Below, in pieces: positions 44,078 through 57,665 of a stretch of 64,000 bases of DNA. The notes below the pieces were generated by a model that saw nothing but the letters and a program-made list of their open reading frames with translations, had not been told where the DNA came from and searched no databases. Each line of letters begins with the position of its first letter. Position 1 is the first letter of the stretch. Source of the stretch: Virgifigura deserti (GTDB taxonomy: Bacteria; Pseudomonadota; Alphaproteobacteria; Dongiales; Dongiaceae); assembly GCA_003576685.1 (NCBI GenBank), contig QOZR01000007.1:62001-126000 (forward strand), read 5' to 3'. Position numbers and translations under genes: made by a program.

Positions 44078-44854
44078 ATGCAGCCATTTCGAATACTCAA
44101 ATCGGCGGTCGCCGCCGCGCTGCTTTTCTCGACCGCGACGGCCCTCGCAAGCGACGAGGAGCCGCCGCCGATCGATCATTCCCAGGAATATGCCGACTGC
44201 ATCACCCTCGCGCAGCGGATGCCGGACGAGGCGTTCGAAAGCGCGCTGACCTGGGAGTCGGTCGGCGGCGGCAGCGCGGCACGGCATTGCGCTGCCGTCG
44301 CGCTGATCAATGTCGGCGAGTTCGCGGAGGCAGCCACCCGGCTGGAGGCGATTGCCAAGGATACGCCGGTCGACAAGCCGCAGCTTGCCGCCGACCTGCT
44401 CGGGCAGGCGGGCCAAGCTTGGCTGATGGCCGGCATGGTCGAGCGCGCCTATGCGGCGCAGACTGCGGCGCTGGAACTCGCGCCGGAGGATGTCGACCTG
44501 CTGATCGACCGTAGTGTGACGCTCGCCGACGCCGCCAATTACTGGGAAGCGATCGACGATCTCAACCGCGCCAACGCGCTGGCGCCGAACCGGGCGGATG
44601 TGCTGGTGCTCCGCGCCACCGCCTACCGCTATGTCGACGGCCTCGAGCTTGCGCGCGCGGATATCGAGCAGGCCTTGCGGATCGAGCCGCAGAACGCCGA
44701 TGCGCTGCTGGAGCGCGGCATTCTGCGTCGGCTGGCCGGCGATGCCGATGGTGCCCGCAGGGACTGGCTGCAGGTCGCCATGCTCGCCGCTGGAACGCCC
44801 ACTGCCGACGCCGCGCAGATGAATCTGGAGACTCTCGACCTGAAGACCGAGTAA
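44078..44854 (+). CDS. Exported TPR-repeat protein
   Basis: A 258-residue protein with a signal peptide (ILKSAVAAALLFSTATALA) and several tetratricopeptide repeats: AYAAQTAALELAPEDVDLLI, AIDDLNRANALAPNRADVLV and ARADIEQALRIEPQNADALL. Such helical arrays hold other proteins. Two Cys flank the first region (YADCITLAQ and RHCAAVAL). Its partner is unknown. It is divergent from the SDR gene and convergent with fzlA. Confidence 0.8.
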   Translation: MQPFRILKSAVAAALLFSTATALASDEEPPPIDHSQEYADCITLAQRMPDEAFESALTWESVGGGSAARHCAAVALINVGEFAEAATRLEAIAKDTPVDKPQLAADLLGQAGQAWLMAGMVERAYAAQTAALELAPEDVDLLIDRSVTLADAANYWEAIDDLNRANALAPNRADVLVLRATAYRYVDGLELARADIEQALRIEPQNADALLERGILRRLAGDADGARRDWLQVAMLAAGTPTADAAQMNLETLDLKTE

Positions 44855-44868
44855 CGATCGCTACCGGA

Positions 44869-45543
44869 TCAAAAATCGAGGTCGGCGTAATGGCGCGGCG
44901 GCGGCACGCCCGGCAACTGATCGGTCAACAGGGGACGAAAGCTCGGGCGCGACTTCACCCGGGCATACCAGTCCTTCGCCTCGGCATGTCGAGCCCAGGG
45001 AACATCGCCGATATAATCCAGCGCCGAGAGATGCGCCGCGGCCGCGGCATCGGCGAGGGAGAAATCGTCGCCAGCCAGCCAGGTTCGCCGGTCGGTCAGC
45101 CAGGCGATATAGTCGAGATGGTAATGGATGTTGGCGCTGCCGGCGCGCAACGCCTGGGACGCAGGCCCGCCGAGCCCGGCAAGCCGCCTGAAGATCTTCT
45201 CCTCGAGAAGATTGGTCGTGACCTCGCGGTAGAACTTCACGTCGAACCAGGCGACGAGTCGCCGGATCTCGGCCCGGGCCAGAGGCGTCGTCGCCAGCAT
45301 CGGCGGGTCGGGATAGACTTCGTCGAGGAACTCGCAGATCGCCGTGCTGCCGATAAGAGCCGAGCCGTCCGGCTCGACCAGAACCGGAACTTCGCCCGCG
45401 GGGTTCAATGTCAGGAAGGCGTCGCGCCGCTCCCATGGCTTCTCGTCCTGCAGATCGAACTCCAGGCGTTTCTCCCGGAGAACGATTCGCACCTTTCGCG
45501 AGAAGGGTTGAAGCGCAAAATGATAGAGGAGGCGCATGGGCAA
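44869..45543 (-). CDS. fzlA: FzlA-like GST-fold cell-division protein
   Basis: A 224-residue GST-fold protein. The sequence RLLYHFALQPFSRKVRIVLREK at the start, WERRDAFLTLNPAGEVPVLV, and the end SRPSFRPLLTDQLPGVPPPRHYADLDF match the FzlA family. In Caulobacter FzlA binds FtsZ and is needed for septum constriction; it does not act as an ordinary transferase. It is single here. The assignment is by motif and the alphaproteobacterial context. Confidence 0.75.
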   Translation of the reverse strand: MPMRLLYHFALQPFSRKVRIVLREKRLEFDLQDEKPWERRDAFLTLNPAGEVPVLVEPDGSALIGSTAICEFLDEVYPDPPMLATTPLARAEIRRLVAWFDVKFYREVTTNLLEEKIFRRLAGLGGPASQALRAGSANIHYHLDYIAWLTDRRTWLAGDDFSLADAAAAAHLSALDYIGDVPWARHAEAKDWYARVKSRPSFRPLLTDQLPGVPPPRHYADLDF

Positions 45544-45677
45544 AGAGTGTACTTCAAGGGCAACGCATTAAACAGATCTTGGGGAAGCGGAGCGATAATG
45601 GAAGCCGGAGCCCCTCCGCATGATCCGCTTCTCCATCTGCCGGATGTGCGAAGCGAACAATGAATTGAGGCAACTGA

Positions 45678-46661
45678 GTGGCGAAAAGACAATCCGCGCC
45701 GCGAACCGAAGACGCCCGACTCGAGGACCGCGATGACGATGGGCGTTCAACAGTGACCGAACGGAGATCGAAAAGCGCCTTCCCCAGCGCGGGTGAGGAC
45801 GCCGCGACAGCCGAGATCACTGAGATCGCGAAGAGCACGCCGCAGACGCGCTCGCCGAGCTATCAGCTCGCCTTCACCGACCAGGACTTCCTGCTGCGCG
45901 AGGAGCTGCGGCCGGTGCGGCTCCAGCTCGAGCTGCTGAAGCCGGAGATGCTTCTTCAGGAAGAGAAGATCGTCTCGACCGTGGTGGTCTTCGGCAGCGC
46001 CCGGATTCCCGACCCCGACACGGCGCGCGCGCGCCTGGCCAAAGCCGAGGCCGCGCTCGAACGCCACCCCGGCGACCCAGTGCACAGGAAGCGCGCCGAA
46101 GCGGCTCGACGAACGCTGGACCGCAGCCATTATTATGAGGAGGCGCGCGCCTTCGCGCGACGGATCTCCGAAGCCGGTCAGGCGCCGAACGCGCGTCGCT
46201 ACGTCGTCGTCACCGGCGGCGGTCCCGGAATCATGGAGGCGGCGAACCGCGGGGCGCATGATGTGGGCGCCGAGAGCATCGGACTCAACATCGTTCTGCC
46301 GGCGGAACAGGGACCGAACCCCTACATCACGCCGAAGCTCTGCTTCCAGTTCCATTATTTCGCGATCCGGAAGATGCATTTCCTGATGCGGGCCAAGGCG
46401 CTGACCTGCTTCCCCGGCGGCTTCGGCACGCTGGACGAGCTGTTCGAAACCCTGACCCTGATCCAAACGGGCAAGATCGAGCGGATTCCCGTGCTTCTGT
46501 TCGGCGAATCCTACTGGCGGCGGATCATCGATTTCGAGGCCATGGTCGAAGAGAACGTGATCGCGCCCGACGATCTGTCGATCTTTCGCTATGTCGAGAC
46601 GGCGGAAGAGGCGTGGAACGCGATCACCGAATTCTACGAGGGATTGAAGGGAACGACCTAA
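45678..46661 (+). CDS. LOG-family (TIGR00730-type) phosphoribohydrolase
   Basis: A 327-residue protein starting at GTG 45678. The first 85 residues are charged and probably disordered. The Rossmann-like LOG domain follows, with VTGGGPGIMEAANRGA and the signature CFPGGFGTLDELFETLTLIQTGK. These proteins cleave nucleoside 5'-monophosphates to base plus ribose 5-phosphate. The long insert between VVVFGSARIPDPDTA and YVVVTGGG is normal for this bacterial subgroup. Confidence 0.88.
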   Translation: MAKRQSAPRTEDARLEDRDDDGRSTVTERRSKSAFPSAGEDAATAEITEIAKSTPQTRSPSYQLAFTDQDFLLREELRPVRLQLELLKPEMLLQEEKIVSTVVVFGSARIPDPDTARARLAKAEAALERHPGDPVHRKRAEAARRTLDRSHYYEEARAFARRISEAGQAPNARRYVVVTGGGPGIMEAANRGAHDVGAESIGLNIVLPAEQGPNPYITPKLCFQFHYFAIRKMHFLMRAKALTCFPGGFGTLDELFETLTLIQTGKIERIPVLLFGESYWRRIIDFEAMVEENVIAPDDLSIFRYVETAEEAWNAITEFYEGLKGTT

Positions 46662-46847
46662 CCCGCTCTGCTCATCATGTCGTAAGACCATCGAGCGTCA
46701 GTGGAGCCGGTTGACCCGCCTGATTCCCCGATGTCGGGTCACGCTCGACCGACAATGGCCCGGCGACTCGCAAGAGATAACCTCGACACTAGGGCCGCCG
46801 CGGTCAGCGGGCCTCAGACGGATGGGAATCCTTGGTTCGCCCGGAGT

Positions 46848-47444
46848 CTACGCTGTGACCGTGTCCAAGGCCCGTAATGCTGGTGGAATCAGGGCGAGAA
46901 GCCGGTCCTTCGGCACACCGTCGCGAGCCAGGATCGCCATTCCGTTCAAGACCGTCGCGAAGTAGTCACCCAGCGCTTGCACATCCGCGTCCGCCCTCAG
47001 TTCACCGTCATCCACAGCTTTGCGCAGGCGGTCGACGACGGCATCGATTCGCGTCCGCCGATGCTCGGTGAGCCAATCCATCACCGCGTCATTGCTCTTT
47101 GAGCAATTCGTGGCCGCCGAAACCACCATACAGCCACGCGGCTTCCCGGGCAGGAGAAAGGCCTTCACCCCGTCCCGCAGCATGCGCTCGATTGCGCACC
47201 GCGCCGTCGGCTCCTCCTCCAACGCACGTACAGCGAAGCGGCCCTCTCTTGCGCGATAGAGCGATACGGCTTCGCGAAAGAGATCCTCCTTCGATCCGAA
47301 GGCAGCATAGATGCGCGGTGGGGTAAGCCCCAACACCGCTACGAGATCCGCCATTGAGGTTCCCTCGTAACCGCGGAGCCAAAAGGCATCCCGCGCGCGC
47401 TCCAGCGCTTCGTCGCGATCGAACTCTCTGGGGCGTCCAACCAT
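46848..47444 (-). CDS. TetR-family repressor
   Basis: A 198-residue TetR regulator. The helix-turn-helix is in MADLVAVLGLTPPRIYAAFGSKEDLFREAV. The C-terminal part has RGCMVVSAATNCSKSNDAV, as in AcrR/YdeS-like repressors. The ATG at 47444 has AAGGAG upstream, which lies in the left arm of the inverted repeat. It is divergent from the MFS gene and very likely represses both genes. Confidence 0.92.
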   Translation of the reverse strand: MVGRPREFDRDEALERARDAFWLRGYEGTSMADLVAVLGLTPPRIYAAFGSKEDLFREAVSLYRAREGRFAVRALEEEPTARCAIERMLRDGVKAFLLPGKPRGCMVVSAATNCSKSNDAVMDWLTEHRRTRIDAVVDRLRKAVDDGELRADADVQALGDYFATVLNGMAILARDGVPKDRLLALIPPALRALDTVTA

Positions 47445-47450
47445 CTCGAG

Positions 47451-47531
47451 CTCCTTATTTAATGATCGATAAATAATCTGCTTGACGCCGCTTTGCAAGT
47501 CAGCATTATTTATCGATCATTAAATAAGGAG
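47451..47531. promoter_or_regulatory. Perfect 27-bp inverted repeat: divergent operator/RBS element
   Basis: CTCCTTATTTAATGATCGAT continues to 47477 and is repeated exactly as its reverse complement at 47505-47531. The arms are 27 bases with no mismatch, and the spacer is 27 bases. Each arm contains TTTAATGATCGATAAA, itself a near palindrome, as for a TetR operator, and the AAGGAG ribosome binding site of one of the divergent genes. TTGACG at 47482-47487 lies 17 bases before the right arm and may be a -35 box for the MFS gene. Confidence 0.8.
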
Positions 47532-47537
47532 AGGTCC

Positions 47538-49007
47538 ATGGACACGCTTGAAGGAAAGATGGCACCGGCCGCAGGTGTGAGCGGCACGGCCAACCAACGG
47601 CCGATCGGTACACGCCGCGCGAGCTTGGCGCTGCTCGCGTTCGCACAGCTCATCTACTCGCTCGATATCTACGTCGTGTTCGTGGCATTACCGGAGATAG
47701 GCACCGACCTCGGGTTCTCGGGGCAGACGCTTCAGTGGGTAGTCAGCGCCTACACCGTTTTTTGTGGCGGCTTTCTACTATTGGGGGGACGTGCGGCCGA
47801 CCTGCTTGGAAACCGTCGGATGTTCGTCCTCGCCCTGGCGCTCTATGCGGCATCGTCTCTGGTGGGTGGGCTGGCCTGGAGCCCAGGTGTCATCATCGCA
47901 GCACGCGCCGTTCAGGGGATCGGCGGCGCCCTTCTGTTCCCGGCTACGCTGTCGTTGATCAATAGGCTTTTCGCCGAGGGGCTTGAACGTAATCGCGCGC
48001 TGGCGGTGTGGGGCGGTGCCGGAGCGACCGGATTGACGCTCGGATCACTGGTCGGCGGCTTTCTCACCAACGCTTTCGGTTGGCCGTCCGTCTTCTTCGT
48101 GAACGTGCTGCTGGCCGGTATCGCGATCCTGGCGGCTTTCGCCGTCATTCCGCGCGACCGGCCGCGGCAAGAGCGGCGCAGCTTCGATATTCCCGGCGCG
48201 GTCACCGTCACGGCCGGCGCGACGCTACTTGTCTATGTGCTGGTGCAGGGGCCGGAATATGGGTGGAACTCGACGAGCATCGCCGTCAGCGCGGCGCTCG
48301 CGGCCATTCTGCTCGTCCTGTTTGCAATCATCGAGGCCCGCAGCAAGGACCCGCTCATGCCGATGCGCCTCTTCCGTAACCGCCATCTGATTGCGGGGAT
48401 AACAATCACCTTCATCTTTATGGGCACGTTCGGCGCGCTTCCTTACTTCCAGACGGTGTTTTTCCAAAAAGTGCTTGGCTTCACACCGCTGCAGACAGGC
48501 CTCGCTTTTCTCGTACCGTGCGTCGCGATAGCGACCGGCACCCAGATCGGCGAACGTCTTGCCACCCGTTTTGCGACGCGTAACACGTTGCTGATCGGCA
48601 TGATTGTGGGGGCAATTGGCACGGCGGCGATGGCGCCCGGCGCAGTTGCCGACAGCGGCTATCTGGCAATTGTCCCAGGGCTGGTCATCTCCGGCATCGG
48701 CCAGGGCATCACCTGGACGGCGATGTGGATCGCGGCTGCTTCCGGTGTGCATAATGACGACCAGGGTGTTGCGTCGGGCATGGCTTCCACGACACTCAAT
48801 GTCGGAAACGCCATCGGCCTCGCCACCCTGATTGCCATTGCCAATGCGGGAATCAACGGGCTTGCGGGAGACCAACTCCGCATTGCCATAGCCGATGGCA
48901 CCCAAATAGCTTTCTATCTCACGGCCGCCGGCGTTCTGTTTGGTCTTCTCGTCAGCCTGACCTTGCCGCGCAAGACCACATCCGTGATCGCCTCTCAAGC
49001 GGCGTGA
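47538..49007 (+). CDS. MFS drug efflux transporter (DHA2 type)
   Basis: A 489-residue transporter with about 14 hydrophobic segments. Motif A-like GGRAADLLGNRRMF, and the antiporter segment WGGAGATGLTLGSLVGGFLTNAFGWPSVFFVNV (motif C/DHA2 style) are visible. It exports drugs or toxic compounds by proton antiport. The ATG at 47538 follows AGGAGAGG. It is controlled by the adjoining TetR regulator. Confidence 0.93.
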   Translation: MDTLEGKMAPAAGVSGTANQRPIGTRRASLALLAFAQLIYSLDIYVVFVALPEIGTDLGFSGQTLQWVVSAYTVFCGGFLLLGGRAADLLGNRRMFVLALALYAASSLVGGLAWSPGVIIAARAVQGIGGALLFPATLSLINRLFAEGLERNRALAVWGGAGATGLTLGSLVGGFLTNAFGWPSVFFVNVLLAGIAILAAFAVIPRDRPRQERRSFDIPGAVTVTAGATLLVYVLVQGPEYGWNSTSIAVSAALAAILLVLFAIIEARSKDPLMPMRLFRNRHLIAGITITFIFMGTFGALPYFQTVFFQKVLGFTPLQTGLAFLVPCVAIATGTQIGERLATRFATRNTLLIGMIVGAIGTAAMAPGAVADSGYLAIVPGLVISGIGQGITWTAMWIAAASGVHNDDQGVASGMASTTLNVGNAIGLATLIAIANAGINGLAGDQLRIAIADGTQIAFYLTAAGVLFGLLVSLTLPRKTTSVIASQAA

Positions 49008-49020
49008 CGGCCATCTCCAA

Positions 49021-49052
49021 GCATCACCGCGCCGATATCGGCGCGGTGATGC
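49021..49052. terminator. Perfect 32-bp palindrome between convergent genes
   Basis: GCATCACCGCGCCGAT is followed at once by its exact reverse complement. It lies between the 3' ends of the MFS gene and gltB. In RNA it would make a strong hairpin on either strand. There is no U-run, so a bidirectional terminator is likely but not certain. Confidence 0.5.
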
Positions 49053-49115
49053 TGCAATGACGAGTAATCGCCACTGCTGTCAAAGGCCATATGTCGGCCC
49101 TACAACCGATCCGTC

Positions 49116-53666
<4,551 letters not shown>

Positions 53667-53676
53667 GACGCTCCCC

Positions 53677-55131
53677 TTATTCCGCGGCGACAGCCGTCTG
53701 CCGGCCCGCCATCTTCGCGCTGAGATAGGTGTCGATATGCTCGGCGGCGTCGCGGCCGTCGCGGATCGCCCAAACGACCAGCGAGGCGCCGCGCACGATG
53801 TCGCCGGCGGCGAAGACGCCGTCGAGATTGGTCATCATCGTTCGATAGCTGATCTTCACGGTGCCCCACCGGGTGACCGTCAGATCGGGCGTGCCGAACA
53901 GCGTCGGCACCGGCTCGGCGTCGAAGCCAAGCGCCTTGATCACGAGGTCGGCGGACAGGGTGAAATGCGACCCCTCGATGACCCGCGGCGTCTGGCGACC
54001 CGAGGAATCGGGTACCCCGAGATGAATCCGCGAAGCCCGCACCGTCGTCACCCGATCCGCATCGTCGCCGACGAAGGCTTCCGGCGCGGCGAGCCAGACG
54101 AACTCGACGCCCTCCTCCTCGGCATGGCCGACCTCGCGCTGGGAACCCGGCATGTTCACGCGGTCGCGGCGGTAGAGGCATTTGACCGACTTCGCGCCCT
54201 GTCGCACGGCGGTACGGACGCAGTCCATCGCGGTGTCGCCGCCGCCGATCACCACGACATCCTTGCCAGCCGCGTTGAGGCTTCCGTTTTCGAACGCCGG
54301 AACCGTATCGCCCAGCCCCTTCCGGTTGCTGGCGACCAGATAGTCGAGGGCGGGAACGATGTTGCCGAGCCCCACGCCCGGCGCCGCCAGTTCGCGCGCC
54401 TTGTAGACGCCGCAGGCGATCAGCACGGCGTCGTGCTTGCGTCGCAGATCCGCCAGACTCGCATCGCGGCCCACTTCGAAGTTCAGCGAGTAGCGGACCC
54501 CAGCATCGGCGATCAGCCGCGCGCGCCGCTCGACCACCTGCTTCTCGAGCTTGAAGTTGGGGATGCCGTAGATCATCAACCCGCCGATGCGATCGTAGCG
54601 ATCGTAGATATGCACCTGATAGCCCTTGCGGCGAAGCTGCTCCGCCGCCGCGAGGCCGCCCGGCCCGCCGCCGATGATGCCGACCGACTGGTCGAGCTCG
54701 CGCCGAGGCTTCGCCGGCTTGACCCAGCCACGCTCCCAGGCTGTATCGGTGATGTACTTCTCGACCGAGCCGATCGTGACGGTGCCATGCCCGGCCTGCT
54801 CGATGACGCAATTCCCCTCGCACAGCCGATCCTGCGGGCAGATGCGGCCGCAGATCTCCGGGAAGTTGTTGGTGGCGGACGAGACTTCATAGGCTTCTTC
54901 GAGGCGTCCCGCTGCGGTCAGCATAAGCCAGTCGGGGATGTTGTTCTGCACCGGGCAATGAACCTGACAGAAGGGAACTCCGCATTGCGAGCACCGGCCG
55001 GCCTGCTCGGCGGCGCGCACAGGATCGAATTCGTCGAAAATCTCGTCGAAATCCGTGCGGCGAGCCGCTGCCTCGCGCTTCTCCGGAAGCTGCCGGCCAA
55101 CGGTCACGAATTTCAGCATGCGCGGCGCCAT
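53677..55131 (-). CDS. gltD: Glutamate synthase (NADPH) small subunit
   Basis: A 484-residue FAD enzyme that feeds electrons from NADPH to GltB. Two [4Fe-4S] clusters are bound by CSQCGVPFCQVHCPVQNNIP and CGRICPQDRLCEGNCVIEQ. The FAD motif is GIIGGGPGGLAAAEQL and the NADP motif VVIGGGDTAMDCVRTA. It is transcribed before gltB. The region 55132-55424 upstream holds its promoter and shows no other gene. Confidence 0.96.
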   Translation of the reverse strand: MAPRMLKFVTVGRQLPEKREAAARRTDFDEIFDEFDPVRAAEQAGRCSQCGVPFCQVHCPVQNNIPDWLMLTAAGRLEEAYEVSSATNNFPEICGRICPQDRLCEGNCVIEQAGHGTVTIGSVEKYITDTAWERGWVKPAKPRRELDQSVGIIGGGPGGLAAAEQLRRKGYQVHIYDRYDRIGGLMIYGIPNFKLEKQVVERRARLIADAGVRYSLNFEVGRDASLADLRRKHDAVLIACGVYKARELAAPGVGLGNIVPALDYLVASNRKGLGDTVPAFENGSLNAAGKDVVVIGGGDTAMDCVRTAVRQGAKSVKCLYRRDRVNMPGSQREVGHAEEEGVEFVWLAAPEAFVGDDADRVTTVRASRIHLGVPDSSGRQTPRVIEGSHFTLSADLVIKALGFDAEPVPTLFGTPDLTVTRWGTVKISYRTMMTNLDGVFAAGDIVRGASLVVWAIRDGRDAAEHIDTYLSAKMAGRQTAVAAE

Positions 55132-55424
55132 TGCTGCCCTTTCCTCTCTTCATTCCTTGGGCATTGCGCAGAGCCGACCCGCAATGCCCCGGATCTTGTT
55201 TCCATCGCTATACGCGATTCCGCGGCCGGCGGCGAGGGGAAAACGGCCACAAGGTCAGTTTTATTGCCCTATTTGTCAAAGTTACTCCTCGCTGAACCAT
55301 TTACCAACCAAGCTCGTGTGGGAACGGTGCCTCAGTAGTCCCAATTCGAGACTATCTATCCGCTTTGGCGTCATTTCGTCCGATGATATAAGCGGCGGCG
55401 ATCGCCGCGGGGGGGGGGGCAAGC

Positions 55425-56222
55425 GTGCCCACATTACATATTTTCGTCCTAGCCTTGGTCCAGGGCATCACCGAATTTCTTCCCATCAGCTCCTCCGGCC
55501 ATCTGATCCTGGTGCCTTATTTCACCGGGTGGCCCGATCAGGGGCAGGCAATCGACGTCGCCACGCATGTCGGCACGCTGCTGGCTGTCCTTGTGTATTT
55601 CTGGCGGGACATTGGCGGGATGCTGACGGGCCTTGGCCGATTGACGACGGGACGGATGGACCCTGGGGCACGACTGGCCGGCTATCTTCTGATCGGCACG
55701 ATCCCGGCGCTCGTCGTCGGCTTCCTGGTGGACCGTTATGTCGGTAACGGCGTCCGGCAGATGGAGGTGGTCGCCTGGGCGCTGATCGGCTTCGGAATTC
55801 TGCTCTATATCGCCGATCGCATCGGGCTGAGAATCCTGCGCGTCGAGCATCTGAAATTGAACCAAGCCATCGTCGTGGGCTGCGCCCAGGCCTTCGCCTT
55901 CATACCGGGGACCAGTCGGTCGGGAGTGACGATGACGGCGGCGCGCCTGCTCGGCTATGAGCGCGCCGAAGCCGCGCGCTTCTCGTTCCTTCTATCGATC
56001 CCGGCGATCAGCGCCGCCGGCCTGTGGGAAGGCTTGAATCTGTACCAGGCGGGCAAGATGGCGATGCTCGGCGACGCCCTGCTCGCCGCAGCCTTCTCGG
56101 CCGTCGCCGGCTTCCTCGCGATCGCCGTTCTGATGCAGTGGCTGCGCCGGGCGTCCTTCGCGCCGTTCGTGATCTATCGCCTCCTGCTCGGCGGCTTCCT
56201 GCTGTATCTGGTCTACGCCTAG
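55425..56222 (+). CDS. uppP: Undecaprenyl-diphosphatase (UppP/BacA)
   Basis: A 265-residue membrane phosphatase that recycles the lipid carrier for peptidoglycan and LPS. The signature GITEFLPISSSGHLIL is near the start, and the second motif PGTSRSGVTMTAARLLG follows. There are about eight hydrophobic segments. The start is GTG at 55425; a run of ten G just upstream (55409-55419 region) serves as or overlaps the ribosome binding site and could be prone to slippage. Confidence 0.96.
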   Translation: MPTLHIFVLALVQGITEFLPISSSGHLILVPYFTGWPDQGQAIDVATHVGTLLAVLVYFWRDIGGMLTGLGRLTTGRMDPGARLAGYLLIGTIPALVVGFLVDRYVGNGVRQMEVVAWALIGFGILLYIADRIGLRILRVEHLKLNQAIVVGCAQAFAFIPGTSRSGVTMTAARLLGYERAEAARFSFLLSIPAISAAGLWEGLNLYQAGKMAMLGDALLAAAFSAVAGFLAIAVLMQWLRRASFAPFVIYRLLLGGFLLYLVYA

Positions 56223-56270
56223 AGCACGATCCGATCAGGTTGGGCCAATGTGATCGGTGAATCAGGCCCT
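56221..56270. repeat. TAGAG-type palindromic repeat, copy 3
   Basis: It begins in the uppP stop: TAGAGCACGATCCGATCAGG, and ends TGTGATCGGTGAATCAGG. It matches the copy at 37953 over GATCCGATCAG and TGATCGGTGAATC. It fills the gap between the convergent uppP and NDUFA9-like genes. Confidence 0.7.
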
Positions 56271-56286
56271 AACTCAAAGCCTCTAT

Positions 56287-57237
56287 TCAGCGTCCCCAGG
56301 GCCGGTCATAGCGGCCGCCGCGGCGGAAGCGGTCCAGATATGTGGGAAGGATCACCTCGACGGCGGTCGGCTGGATGCCGAGATCGGCGAGCGTCGGCGT
56401 CGTTCCGCTGACGACATTGTCCTGCTTCAGCAACTCCACCTGATCGCGGGTCAAAGGCGGGTTCGGCAGATGCTGCAGCACGGCGCCTTGGAGGCTGGCG
56501 AGCGAAAACGGCAGCGGCAGCAAGATCCGCCGGCGGCCGATCTCCTGCAGCAGAAGCTCGAGCAGCTCCTTGAAGCTGTAGGTCTGTGGCCCGCCGAGTT
56601 CGTACAGCTTTCCGCGTGCCGCCGGGTCCTCGATGATCCTCGCCATCGCCTCGGCAACGTCGCCGACATAGACCGGCTGAAACTTGGTCTTGCCGCCGCC
56701 GATCAGCGGCAGGGCCGGCAGCAGCCGCGCCATTGCCGCGAAGCGGTTGAAGAAGTCGTCCTCCGGCCCGAAGATGACGCTGGGCCGAAGGATGCTCGCT
56801 TCCGGAAAGGCGGCGCGAACCGCCGCTTCGCCGGCAGCTTTGGACCGCGCATATGCGGCCGGCGAGTTGGGGTCGGCGCCCAGCGCGGACATCTGAATGA
56901 AACGCTCGGCCCCGGCCGCTTTGGCCGCCATCGCCACCCGTTGCGCGCCCTCGACATGCACTGCCTTGAAGGTCTGGCGCCCGCTCTCATGCAGGATGCC
57001 GACGAGATTGACGACGGCATCCACCCCGCTCACGGCCGCCGCGACCGATCGGTCATCGCGGAGGTTCGCAGCGATCGGCGTGATCTGGCCGACATGGCCC
57101 ATCGGCCGAAGAAACGACGCCGAGTCCGGATGGCGGACCGCAATGCGGATCACCCATCCCCGTCTCGCCAGTCGCTGCACCAGATAACGGCCGACGAAAC
57201 CCGAACCGCCGAAGATGGTCGCCACGCGCGCGGCCAT
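56287..57237 (-). CDS. NDUFA9-like NAD-binding protein (complex I-associated)
   Basis: A 316-residue atypical SDR. The dinucleotide motif is TIFGGSGFVGRYLVQRLA; FIQMSALGADPNSPAAYARSKAAGE has the Ser and Tyr-x3-Lys (YARSK). ILRPSVIFGPEDDFFNRFA is the family hallmark. It resembles the NDUFA9/complex I 39-kDa subunit family common in alphaproteobacteria, where it is involved in complex I or quinone biology. No other complex I gene is nearby. Confidence 0.88.
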   Translation of the reverse strand: MAARVATIFGGSGFVGRYLVQRLARRGWVIRIAVRHPDSASFLRPMGHVGQITPIAANLRDDRSVAAAVSGVDAVVNLVGILHESGRQTFKAVHVEGAQRVAMAAKAAGAERFIQMSALGADPNSPAAYARSKAAGEAAVRAAFPEASILRPSVIFGPEDDFFNRFAAMARLLPALPLIGGGKTKFQPVYVGDVAEAMARIIEDPAARGKLYELGGPQTYSFKELLELLLQEIGRRRILLPLPFSLASLQGAVLQHLPNPPLTRDQVELLKQDNVVSGTTPTLADLGIQPTAVEVILPTYLDRFRRGGRYDRPWGR

Positions 57238-57438
57238 GTCTCAAGCCCCCCTTCGCTTTCCGATAGCGAAGCGCCCACGAACGGGAAGCAGCCGTGAGCC
57301 TGCCTCAGGGCCTGTCTCGCGCTCGTGGACGCCTTCCAAATTTCTCGCGGGCACATATATAACACCTGCTTGACGCGACAATAGCTTCAAAAGCTGGTTG
57401 ACATTGCAGCGCGGCTGGCCACAATCGCGGCCGCTGTT

Positions 57439-57525
57439 GCCCAGGTGGCGGAATTGGTAGACGCGCAGGTTTCAGGTACCTGTGGCCGAAAGGTCGTGGA
57501 AGTTCGAGTCTTCTCCTGGGCACCA
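57439..57525 (+). tRNA. tRNA-Leu(CAG)
   Basis: A class II tRNA of 87 bases including CCA. The acceptor GCCCAGG pairs with CCTGGGC, then discriminator A and encoded CCA (57523-57525). The anticodon arm is CAGGT-TTCAGGT-ACCTG with CAG at 57473-57475. The variable arm (TGGCCGAAAGGTCG) is long, as in tRNA-Leu. The flanks 57238-57438 and 57526-57665 show no gene. Confidence 0.96.
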
Positions 57526-57665
57526 CTAATCAGAGACTCTCAGCACTCATCGGCGGCCCGATCTGACGACGGTTTCGCCGCGGCACGGCAGCCGGAGTTC
57601 TGCCCGGAGTTCTGCAGGGCGAATATCATGCGCGGCCGGAGCGTTGCGCGCCGAGGGTGTCGGTC

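Noticed and set aside
55409..55420. G-run before uppP as a frameshift in a longer gene
   Set aside because: The uppP protein starts normally right after it and no conserved protein sequence lies upstream, so it is treated as leader sequence only.
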